DNA from: Armatimonadota bacterium
GTDB taxonomy: Bacteria > Armatimonadota > Zipacnadia > Zipacnadales > UBA11051
Direction: 5' to 3'
DNA length: 10,508 bases
NCBI GenBank assembly: GCA_030612305.1
Contig: JAUWOG010000035.1
Location: 1 to 10,508, forward strand
In this document: piece after piece, positions 1-6,164 of the stretch
How positions within the stretch are numbered: position 1 is the stretch's first letter
Layout of the letters: each line of letters starts with the position of its first letter
Notes under the pieces: generated by a model
What the model saw: only the letters and a program-made list of their open reading frames with translations
Told to the model about the DNA's origin: nothing
The model's database searches: none
Program-made: the position numbers and the translations under genes

Positions 1-365
1 GCAGATGGCGGCCCCACCCCCGGTGGCGTAGCAGCGGGCGGCCCGGACGGGGTGACATCCGCCGGCCGCGTCACAGGAGGTTGAGGTCGCGTTGCCTGCT
101 GAGGGACACCTGCAGTCGTCCCGGGCAAGCGCGGCTCGATGCCATTGGCTTGCGACCCGCCCTGCAGCCACATTGCCACTGCCACGATTCCGATAATGGC
201 GACAGCAACGGGGATGCCTATCTTCACGAGCAGGCCTGCCGCGCTACTTCCGCTTCGCGGCGCTGCTACGGTGCCCAGCGACGGATCCGCAGGCGGCGCT
301 TCGCCGGCATCCGGTCGCAGGGAACTGGGCATGCGACGCTTGAGTTGCTTTCTTTCGTCTTCCAT
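1..365 (-). CDS. Single-pass membrane protein with Pro-rich segment, 5' part only (function unknown)
   Basis: The frame is open from ATG at 365 to the left edge (121 full codons, no stop) and is truncated there. The first ~43 residues are charged or Pro/Ala-rich (start MEDERKQLKRRMPSSLRPD). One transmembrane helix follows at about residues 45-67, with the core IGIPVAVAIIGIVAVAMWL. After it comes a Pro/Thr-rich low-complexity stretch (about 80-121). The likely topology is a cytoplasmic N terminus with the C-terminal part in the periplasm. The frame upstream of 365 meets TGA at 429-431 with no other start codon between, so 365 is the only likely start. A weak GAGG lies five bases before the ATG, and a good promoter lies about 200 bases upstream on the same strand. 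The functional domain is probably outside the window. Pro-rich linkers after one helix occur in many envelope proteins, so no function can be given. That it is a gene is fairly likely. Confidence 0.66.
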   Translation of the reverse strand, partial: MEDERKQLKRRMPSSLRPDAGEAPPADPSLGTVAAPRSGSSAAGLLVKIGIPVAVAIIGIVAVAMWLQGGSQANGIEPRLPGTTAGVPQQATRPQPPVTRPADVTPSGPPAATPPGVGPPS

Positions 366-383
366 GTGTGCCTCGCAGTGTCC

Positions 384-421
384 GGCCGCCCGAGATGGCT
401 CCCGGCAGATGACGGGCGGCC
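384..421 (-). promoter_or_regulatory. GC-rich hairpin in the leader just upstream of the ribosome binding site
   Basis: The arms GGCCGCCCG (384-392) and CGGGCGGCC (413-421) pair perfectly over 9 bp, nearly all G-C, with a 20-base loop. In the reverse-strand transcript from the 571-599 promoter, this stem ends 18 bases before the ATG at 365. The only Shine-Dalgarno-like bases (GAGG) lie in the gap between. No T-run follows, so a leader structure affecting translation or message stability is more likely than a terminator. The role is inferred only. Confidence 0.45.
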
Positions 422-570
422 CGGCATGTCAACGCACATCTGACTGTCTCCGGCTGGTCCGGACATCTCCAGATCCTGGCTCATCCGGCGGCAGATGGCG
501 GCTGGTTTGCCGTTCCCGCACCTTGAAGCGACGGCAGTGCGGCGGCTCTGTCGTGCGCTGAGTACACCAT

Positions 571-599
571 ATAATACGTAAGGACGCCGACTTTGTCCA
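571..599 (-). promoter_or_regulatory. Sigma70-type promoter for the left-edge gene
   Basis: Read on the reverse strand, the -35 is TGGACA (599-594), the spacer is exactly 17 bases and the -10 is TATTAT (576-571). Each hexamer matches five of six consensus positions. The predicted transcript start is near 564, giving a leader of about 200 bases before the ATG at 365. Nothing else on this strand between promoter and ATG looks like a gene, so the left-edge gene is the natural target. Confidence 0.6.
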
Positions 600-602
600 C
601 TG

Positions 603-627
603 AGTTCATGGCCGCGCCGCATGAACT
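603..627. promoter_or_regulatory. Inverted repeat, candidate regulator binding site
   Basis: AGTTCATG (603-610) and CATGAACT (620-627) form perfect 8-bp arms around a 9-base spacer. The repeat sits only 3 bases upstream of the -35 hexamer of the reverse-strand promoter at 571-599, with its centre about 51 bases before the predicted start. Because it lies upstream of that start, it would act as DNA rather than as an RNA hairpin of this transcript. The position fits a dimeric activator site. The regulator is unknown. Confidence 0.45.
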
Positions 628-808
628 TCGCTCGCCGCGAGTGCGTCGCAGAAGCAGTTCAGCGCCCCGCTCCGTTCGGGGATGGCGGCATGAGAACCCT
701 CTGGTGAATCGGTTCGCAGAAGAGAAAAACCCTTGATTGCCTTCGTGGCTATACAGGGGAGCACAGCCTATCCGGGGGGGACGACCAGTGCGACGCGGAA
801 TACACATA

Positions 809-1042
809 CTACGGCGTCGGCTGCCGGGCGATCTTCCACACAGCCACGCACCTGCCCGATCCGACCGTTGAGGGCCGCAATGCCTCACGATTGAACTGAC
901 CGGCTTCACACCAGGGCGAGCCCGCGCAATAACGAGGCCGAGCCGACGCCTTCGGTACCTGCAACACGCCGAACAAGTGCAGTACCACAGTCACAGTACC
1001 GGCGATCATAAGCGTCACGCACAAGCATCCGGGCTGGAACAT
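809..1042 (-). CDS. Small Cys-rich single-pass membrane protein (hypothetical)
   Basis: A 77-residue ORF starting at ATG 1042. AAGGA lies about 10 bases upstream, a little far for a ribosome binding site. Residues 6-29 are hydrophobic (core VTLMIAGTVTVVLHLFGVL) and could be one membrane helix or a signal anchor. The remaining ~48 residues are polar, with five Cys in all (6, 8, 39, 45, 65) and two Trp. By hand count about three quarters of third codon positions are G or C, as in the clear genes nearby, which mildly supports coding. The frame can be extended to 1210, but the extension is Arg-rich and lacks a ribosome binding site. No family is recognised and no promoter was found. It may be a chance ORF. 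Confidence 0.35.
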   Translation of the reverse strand: MFQPGCLCVTLMIAGTVTVVLHLFGVLQVPKASARPRYCAGSPWCEAGQFNREALRPSTVGSGRCVAVWKIARQPTP

Positions 1043-1350
1043 GACATCATCATCCTTTCGCGTCCTTTGGCGGTCTTTTGGGGCGGGCGGCACGACGACA
1101 ATACGGCCGCGCCGCCATCCGCATTGAATCACCTTCGGCATGCCTCGTCGTGTTCCTTCTTCTTGGTGACCCTGGGCAGTCGCCTCCGCCAACGCTCGCC
1201 CTGGCATCACTCCTCACCACGAAGATAATCGGTGTTTGTTGGCTGTCGTGCAGGTCATGGGCACTCACATCACAAACATTACTTCTCGCGGGAGATTATC
1301 ATCATCTGACAGGGCAATCGAAGTTCGAGAACGAGCCGAGGGAGGCCGAC
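1043..1350. other. Upstream region of the GH3 gene; only weak promoter signals
   Basis: The GH3 frame is open here back to 1078, but the translation is not protein-like and the real start is at 1351. A possible forward -10 TATCAT lies at 1297-1302; no good -35 lies 16-18 bases before it (the closest, CAAACA at 1273-1278, is poor). GATAATC (1224-1230) and its reverse complement GATTATC (1294-1300) form a spaced inverted pair 70 bases apart, the second overlapping the putative -10. This could be chance. No terminator or RNA gene is seen. Confidence 0.35.
1341..1345 (+). promoter_or_regulatory. Ribosome binding site fixing the GH3 start
   Basis: GGAGG lies five bases before ATG 1351. This strong Shine-Dalgarno match, together with GH3 homology beginning right after this ATG, rules out the longer upstream reading. 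Confidence 0.75.
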
Positions 1351-2910
1351 ATGGGACTACTGGACGCTATGTCACTCGAGGAGAAGATCGGGCAACTGAT
1401 ATGTGGCCGGTTTGGCTGGGACGACGTCGAGGAGGATGTCGCCGAGGGGCGTGTCGGCTCCATCTACGGCCTGCTCCGGGACATGGACAGCGCGACCGCC
1501 GCCGCCGCGCACATCAACCACCTGCAGTCCATCGCCAGATACCCATTGCTTTTCGGCGGCGAACAGGAGCACGGCAGTCACCTGAATTTTCGCGGCGGGA
1601 CGGAGTTCCCTGCCTACATGGCGATAGGAGCGACACGTTCCAAAGAGCTGGCGTATCTGTTCGGGAAGGTCAACACGCTGGAGGGGCGTGCAGTTGGCTA
1701 CAACTGGATCGCCTGCCCGACGGTTGATGTCAACATCGCGCCCGACAACCCGATCATCAACACGCGATCTCTGGGCGAGGATCCCCAGCTTGTTACTGAA
1801 CTCGGCATGGAAAGCTGCCGCGCAATCGTCGAGAACCGTGGACTCACCTGCGTCTGCCACTGCCCCGGCCATGGAGCCACCACCTGTGACTCCCATGCGG
1901 AACTGCCCACCGTGAACCGTGACGCAGACGAGCTCTGGGAGGTTGAGCTGGCTCCCTACCGCGCCGCAATCCCCACAGGATACTTCAACTGCATCATGAC
2001 CGCCCATATCTGCTACCCCGCATGGGAACCCGAGGCAAATCTGCCGGCTACTCTGTCCAGGAACATCATGACCGGAATTATCAGAGAGCGCCTCGGTCAC
2101 GATGGCCTCATAGCCACCGACGGCATGGGCATGAAGGCCATCGCCGACAATTTCACATCAGGCGAAGCCGCGATACGGGCGCTGTTGGCGGGCTGCGACA
2201 TACAGCTCTCGCCGAACGTGGCCGAGGTCTCGGCGGCGCTAGCGGAAGCGATTGAAGCGGGGAGAATCCCCCTCGCCGAACTGGACGCCGCTGTCTCGCG
2301 CATATTGCGCGCCAAGGAATGGCTGGGGCTCTTTGACCAGGCGCTGGTGGACGTGTCGGCCGTAGATGACATCGTCGGCTGCCCGGAGCATCGCGCGATC
2401 GCGAGACGGGTCGCGGAGGAAGCTGTTACGGTTCTGCGTGGCGAGGGGCTCCCCTTGAGCAAGAACGCGAATCTGCTCGTCATCATTGATGCTCAGGATA
2501 GCACCCTTGCAGTTGAGATCGCCAAACGCAGCCCTGCTGCACAGGTCCTCTGTGTCTCAAGCGATGACGAGGCTGCAGAAGCCGTCGCCGCCGCACGAGA
2601 AGCTGACGGCATCATCATCGGCATCGCGACCAGCGTTCGGGCCAATGACGAGGAAAGCGTTCGGGGCAACCAGCGGCTAATCGGCCTCGCGCAGCAGATC
2701 GTGGGCACAGGACGGCATACCTCGCTGCTAGTTATGGGGAATCCCTACGTCGTGGCTGACCTGCCGGATGCGTCAGTCTGCCTATGCACGTACAGTGACT
2801 GCGATGACTCCGTGGCAGCCGCAGCAGGCGCGCTATTCGGTGAGTTCGCGCCCTCCGGCCGATTGCCGGTGACGGTCTCAGACCAGTATCCGTTCGGCTT
2901 CGGCCTGTAG
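1351..2910 (+). CDS. GH3 family glycosidase, NagZ-like two-domain beta-N-acetylhexosaminidase
   Basis: 519 residues with no signal peptide, so probably cytoplasmic. The N-terminal GH3 barrel (about 5-330) shows SLEEKIGQL, a DqEGG-type strand as LFGGEQEHG (67-75), and the VDVN...NPIINTRSLGEDP segment (125-145). Next comes the PGHG loop with the Asp-His pair (D180, H182, in CDSHAELP), which in NagZ-type enzymes supplies the acid/base. The nucleophile is D257 in IATDGMGMKAI. The GH3 C-terminal domain follows (about 350-519) and ends in GEFAPSGRLPVTV as usual, so the protein looks complete. Known members release terminal beta-GlcNAc, often in peptidoglycan recycling; some two-domain relatives act as phosphorylases, and beta-glucosidase activity cannot be excluded. 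Odd: the KH motif before PGHG reads C169-H170, and Cys also sits at 167, 171 and 179. The gene is alone on its strand and convergent with the export gene, which argues against a place in that operon. Confidence 0.88.
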   Translation: MGLLDAMSLEEKIGQLICGRFGWDDVEEDVAEGRVGSIYGLLRDMDSATAAAAHINHLQSIARYPLLFGGEQEHGSHLNFRGGTEFPAYMAIGATRSKELAYLFGKVNTLEGRAVGYNWIACPTVDVNIAPDNPIINTRSLGEDPQLVTELGMESCRAIVENRGLTCVCHCPGHGATTCDSHAELPTVNRDADELWEVELAPYRAAIPTGYFNCIMTAHICYPAWEPEANLPATLSRNIMTGIIRERLGHDGLIATDGMGMKAIADNFTSGEAAIRALLAGCDIQLSPNVAEVSAALAEAIEAGRIPLAELDAAVSRILRAKEWLGLFDQALVDVSAVDDIVGCPEHRAIARRVAEEAVTVLRGEGLPLSKNANLLVIIDAQDSTLAVEIAKRSPAAQVLCVSSDDEAAEAVAAAREADGIIIGIATSVRANDEESVRGNQRLIGLAQQIVGTGRHTSLLVMGNPYVVADLPDASVCLCTYSDCDDSVAAAAGALFGEFAPSGRLPVTVSDQYPFGFGL

Positions 2911-2956
2911 CGGTTCAGCCGTGGCCGCTCGCGCCAGTCATCTGCATCTGCAACAC

Positions 2957-2992
2957 ATAATGCCCAATGACCTCATCGGTCACGGGCATTAT
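2957..2992. terminator. Nested hairpin between convergent genes, candidate bidirectional terminator
   Basis: ATAATGCCC (2957-2965) pairs perfectly with GGGCATTAT (2984-2992). Inside it, TGACC (2968-2972) pairs with GGTCA (2978-2982) around a 5-base loop, so the whole forms one long stem with a small internal loop. It lies 46 bases after the GH3 stop and about 70 bases beyond the stop of the export gene on the other strand. Neither side has a clear run of T, so it may be a weak terminator or a 3'-end stabilising hairpin serving both transcripts. Confidence 0.6.
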
Positions 2993-3062
2993 CACTCGGC
3001 TTCCCTGCACAGCAGAGCCGGCGCTGGCGCAGCGGCAGGCACTCTCCATGCAGTGGCCTGAG

Positions 3063-5909
3063 CTAGAAAAGCAACGCCGCCGCAGCTACAGACAGCAAGC
3101 TCTTCAGCGTCTTGGTCCACGGCTCCTTGATCGTCTCTGTGCGAAACATGTGCTGAGATGGGACGATGACCACATCTCCGGCCTCGATGACCCGCACACG
3201 GTAGGCAGGCAATCCCGCACTGTTGGCACGCATGACCAGCGTCCTCTTCAGGTCCGCGTCAGGCGTGGTGCCGCCGGCCAGGTCAAGGTAGTGCCATGCC
3301 GTGAGGTTCGGCGCGTACTCCAATGCGCCGGGCTTGTTCACACACCCAATGACAGTGACGAAATCAACTGTCCTCGGAACCCTCAGGACATCACCGTGTT
3401 GGAGCTCAAGGTTGGAATCTTTGCCCTTCGTTGCGATCAACCTGGAGCCGTCAATGGGCAAGGCTCGGATCCACTGCGAGATGCCTAACTTTCGTGGTGG
3501 CACGACCAGCAACGCGCCCGAGTCTGTGCCCAGCAGTCCGCCCACCTGTTGCTCCACTGCGGCGGCCATCACCTCGGCCTCGCCCCCTTCAGCGGCGACA
3601 GCCAGGGTCTGGCCGCTTTCGCGATTCAGCACATTGAGTACATACTGCAGGTTCTCTTCTCGGTCTTTCTCTATGACCTCGGCCTTGAAGCGATACAGGA
3701 TTATGCCCTTTGGGTTGGCCTCCTCCAGCAGGCCACCAGAACGCTGTATCAGGTCGTACACGGTGTCCACTTGCTCTTCGCCGCCCCTCTCCAGGCGCAG
3801 AGCATAGCTTCCGGGGTGCTTTATCTTGCCCAGAATCGAGGCCACCTTTGGTACAACCGTGAACTCGCTCTTGCCCATTATCCCGATGCGGTCGTCGTCT
3901 TTGAGCAGCAAATCAGGCTCCACCGTGAAGTCGTCGGTCGTCCCCGTCAGCGCGAGAATGCGAGTGGCGCTTGCCCCTTCAAAACGCCCGGGGGTGTACT
4001 GGATGGTATCAGCGAATTCAGGCCTCAGGCCGCTGGCAGCGACTATCAAGTCCGAGATCCTCATGTCTTCGTAGCGAGCATACGTGCCGGGGTTTCTGAC
4101 GAAGCCGTCGGCATGGACCTCACTCTCCACCGCGACGTCCTCCCGTGCCAGGACCTTCAATATGTCACCGCGTTGCAATATCATGTTGTTCTGCTGATCA
4201 TCCTGCATAGCCTTGGTGAGATTGATGGGGAGGAGTCTTCGGCGTTGGTCCGCGGTCAAGCGCAGCAGTTCAGCCCGCTCTGTATATGCCCCTGGCAACA
4301 GGTCACCAGCGCGCAGCACCAGATCGCGGACTGTCATGCGCTCAACATGGTGGAATTCGCCCGGTCTGCGCACCATGCCCTCAATCGAGACCAGCGCCGG
4401 ACGCTCGACAAGGTCTTCCGCATAGAGCTTCACGATATCCCACGCCTGCAACAGCATATCGTCCTCGCCGTTCAGGACTCGTCGTACCGAAAAGTGCATC
4501 GTTTCATAGTCGAAATCCTCGTTCAGCCGCCAGATGGTGCCTTCCTCGATGTAAACCCCTTCGGTCACTCCTTCAGCCTGTTGCAGCAGCTTGCCGACGG
4601 TCAACCCCTCGGTCATCTCGTAAATGCCGGGACGACGGACCGGCCCGCGCAGTTCCACGGTATTCGGCGCGATGTCCAGGATTTCCTTGACACTCACCAA
4701 GTCACCATCGCTCAGCTTCATGTCGCTGCCCTTGGGGCCCGGTTGCGTCGCATCAACCCTCAACAGGTTCCACGTAGCGCGACTATCGGGTCGCCACACA
4801 TCAACGGCCACAGCGTGGGCATTAGGGGTGAAGTTGGAGGCCATCAGAATCGCCTGTTCAAGCGACACGGGCTCCAACAACTCATAGCGTGCCGGTCTGC
4901 GCACCGCTCCCGAAACGCCGATCTCTGCTGTCAGAGACGGGACGAACACGGTGTCGCCTGCTTCCAGTAGTTCATGTACCTCGCGCTTGCCGTACATGAG
5001 ATAGTCGTAGATATCAATCTCGCGTTCCGGCTTGCCAGCGCGCAACAGCCTGATCCGCCGATATGAGCCGGTCTCGGACGGCCCGCCGGCTGCATAGAGC
5101 GCTGTGAATAGAGTTGCATTACCGGGCAGAGTGAACTTGCCGGGCTGCTGCACATCGCCTATCACATAGACGTCAATAGCCCGTTGGCGCAGCAATTCGA
5201 CGATGACCTCAGGATCGGTGTAGAACACAGATGCGCGCTTGGTGATAATCTCCTGGGCCTCAGCCAGCGTCTTGCCGCTCAGGACCACCTTGCCCAGCAC
5301 ACTGATGGTGATATACCCGTCTGCCGTGACCCTCACGGGGCGTGCGGCCCGCTGCTTGTCGAGGGTCCAGATTTCCACTTTGAGGATATCAGCCGGCCCG
5401 ATCTGGTAGTCGGGAGAAATCGGCACATTGGCCAACGGGCTGCCTGCAATCGCTCGCGCCATCAGTTTCTCTTTGGTAACCTCTTCCTCTTCCGCGGCTT
5501 CCACTGCAGTCGGCACGAAGCGTGGCTTGGCGAAGATCCGAGCGCCGAAGCGTGGTAGCGACGCGAATATCCCAGCCGCCGTTACTGTCGCCGGCGCCGG
5601 CAACTCCTCCTCAACAGTCGGGGGGCGCACCTCAGGCGTCAGCCGCTCCGGGGGCGTGGTCTCCGGGCCCGGAGGCGGGGTCTCGGCGCCCTCAACGCCC
5701 GGGGCAGGCTCAGGTGGTTGAACGACCGGGGGCGTAGCGGCGCCCTCCTTGTCCGCCGCTGCAGACGTGGCATCTTCATCTGTCGCGCCGGTTACACGGC
5801 CTGTCTTGCCTTGTGCCCATGTGCAAGCGGTCGCCAGCACTATCACGAGTATCGCAACAGCAGCGATGAGACCAACCTTCACAGTCGGTCGGATGCTGTG
5901 GAATTGCAT
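3063..5909 (-). CDS. Wza-type polysaccharide export protein with seven SLBB domains
   Basis: 948 residues, against roughly 380 for E. coli Wza. The order is: hydrophobic signal segment (11-29, ending LATACTWAQ); Pro/Glu-rich linker (about 57-107); acidic stretch (137-147); polysaccharide export domain from 165 (SPDYQIGPADILKVEIW) to about 242; then repeats of the SLBB core G-x-V-x-x-P-G at 251, 334, 422, 511, 602, 694 and 855. The first six are spaced 83-92 residues and the last 161, with an Ala/Glu-rich insert (about 765-795) between. The C terminus is hydrophobic (LKSLLSVAAAALLF), perhaps matching Wza's membrane-inserting C-terminal helix. By family, it forms an outer-membrane or periplasmic channel for capsule or exopolysaccharide. 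Cys30 could be a lipobox Cys, but -3 is Ala rather than Leu; cleavage after TWA is the alternative. ATG 5909 was chosen for its AGGAGA and the signal directly after; an in-frame start at 5984 lacks both. It is the last gene of the reverse-strand run. Confidence 0.93.
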   Translation of the reverse strand: MQFHSIRPTVKVGLIAAVAILVIVLATACTWAQGKTGRVTGATDEDATSAAADKEGAATPPVVQPPEPAPGVEGAETPPPGPETTPPERLTPEVRPPTVEEELPAPATVTAAGIFASLPRFGARIFAKPRFVPTAVEAAEEEEVTKEKLMARAIAGSPLANVPISPDYQIGPADILKVEIWTLDKQRAARPVRVTADGYITISVLGKVVLSGKTLAEAQEIITKRASVFYTDPEVIVELLRQRAIDVYVIGDVQQPGKFTLPGNATLFTALYAAGGPSETGSYRRIRLLRAGKPEREIDIYDYLMYGKREVHELLEAGDTVFVPSLTAEIGVSGAVRRPARYELLEPVSLEQAILMASNFTPNAHAVAVDVWRPDSRATWNLLRVDATQPGPKGSDMKLSDGDLVSVKEILDIAPNTVELRGPVRRPGIYEMTEGLTVGKLLQQAEGVTEGVYIEEGTIWRLNEDFDYETMHFSVRRVLNGEDDMLLQAWDIVKLYAEDLVERPALVSIEGMVRRPGEFHHVERMTVRDLVLRAGDLLPGAYTERAELLRLTADQRRRLLPINLTKAMQDDQQNNMILQRGDILKVLAREDVAVESEVHADGFVRNPGTYARYEDMRISDLIVAASGLRPEFADTIQYTPGRFEGASATRILALTGTTDDFTVEPDLLLKDDDRIGIMGKSEFTVVPKVASILGKIKHPGSYALRLERGGEEQVDTVYDLIQRSGGLLEEANPKGIILYRFKAEVIEKDREENLQYVLNVLNRESGQTLAVAAEGGEAEVMAAAVEQQVGGLLGTDSGALLVVPPRKLGISQWIRALPIDGSRLIATKGKDSNLELQHGDVLRVPRTVDFVTVIGCVNKPGALEYAPNLTAWHYLDLAGGTTPDADLKRTLVMRANSAGLPAYRVRVIEAGDVVIVPSQHMFRTETIKEPWTKTLKSLLSVAAAALLF

Positions 5910-6164
5910 AACTCCATCTCCTGTCAGATTGTTTCGGCCCTCCACAGTCGGATGGCAATGGCCACGACCCAATACGCTCCGCACTGAGGACGCTACGAGT
6001 CGCGCCCGCGTCGGAAACGCACGACGCCAATACTATCGTTGCGATCAAGCCCCGAGGCCTTGGGGCAAGAGTAGCCGAATCAGTAGTTCTCCCTGGCACT
6101 CGCAGGCACCTTCCTGTGTGGGAAGCGGCTTGGGGGACGGGCTGCAAGGCGAGATGAGTTGGGC
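5910..6164 (-). other. Gap before the export gene: ribosome binding site and one hairpin, no clear promoter
   Basis: AGGAGA at 5922-5917 lies seven bases before ATG 5909 and fixes the export-protein start. A hairpin GCCCC (6049-6053) / GGGGC (6062-6066) with an 8-base loop lies about 100 bases after the GT4 stop. It has no T-run and could be a weak terminator or a processing site. I found no -35/-10 pair of reasonable quality on this strand, so read-through from the upstream glycosyltransferase genes is the simplest reading, but a promoter of another sigma class is not excluded. Confidence 0.5.

Larger units (their letters stand above)
366..808. other. Non-coding upstream region of the left-edge gene
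   Basis: No convincing gene is seen here; the ORFs that exist give low-complexity Arg/Ser/Pro-rich translations without a domain. The region holds a hairpin (384-421), a reverse-strand promoter (571-599) and an inverted repeat (603-627), described separately. A short hairpin CCCCG/CGGGG with a 7-base loop lies at 665-681; neither strand has a T-run after it, so it is not a clear terminator. A run of five T on the reverse strand at about 726-730 lies downstream of the small ORF 809-1042, but I see no good stem before it. Confidence 0.5.

Noticed and set aside
1..502. 12-base direct repeat GCAGATGGCGGC at 1-12 and 491-502
   Set aside because: Short and GC-rich, one copy in a coding region and one in non-coding DNA, with no shared context; likely chance.
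665..681. CCCCG/CGGGG hairpin as a terminator
   Set aside because: Only 5 bp, with no T-run on either strand and no gene end beside it.
481..909. 142-residue reverse ORF
   Set aside because: Arg/Ser/Gly-rich with no domain; it overlaps the promoter and the inverted repeat.
1078..1350. In-frame N-terminal extension of the GH3 protein by 91 residues
   Set aside because: No ribosome binding site at the early start, composition unlike the gene, and GGAGG sits right before ATG 1351.
366..1350. tRNA, known riboswitch or CRISPR in the left gap
   Set aside because: No tRNA T-loop pattern in a cloverleaf context, no riboswitch core that I recognise and no regularly spaced repeats.
1372..2100. 242-residue reverse ORF
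   Set aside because: Antisense to the GH3 gene, with no domain; a shadow of GC-rich codon use.
3549..4970. 473-residue forward ORF
   Set aside because: It lies wholly antisense to the SLBB export gene, whose frame shows clear domains. The forward translation has no recognisable domain.
5910..5984. In-frame extension of the export protein to 5984
   Set aside because: ATG 5909 has AGGAGA and is followed at once by the signal segment; the extension would bury the signal.
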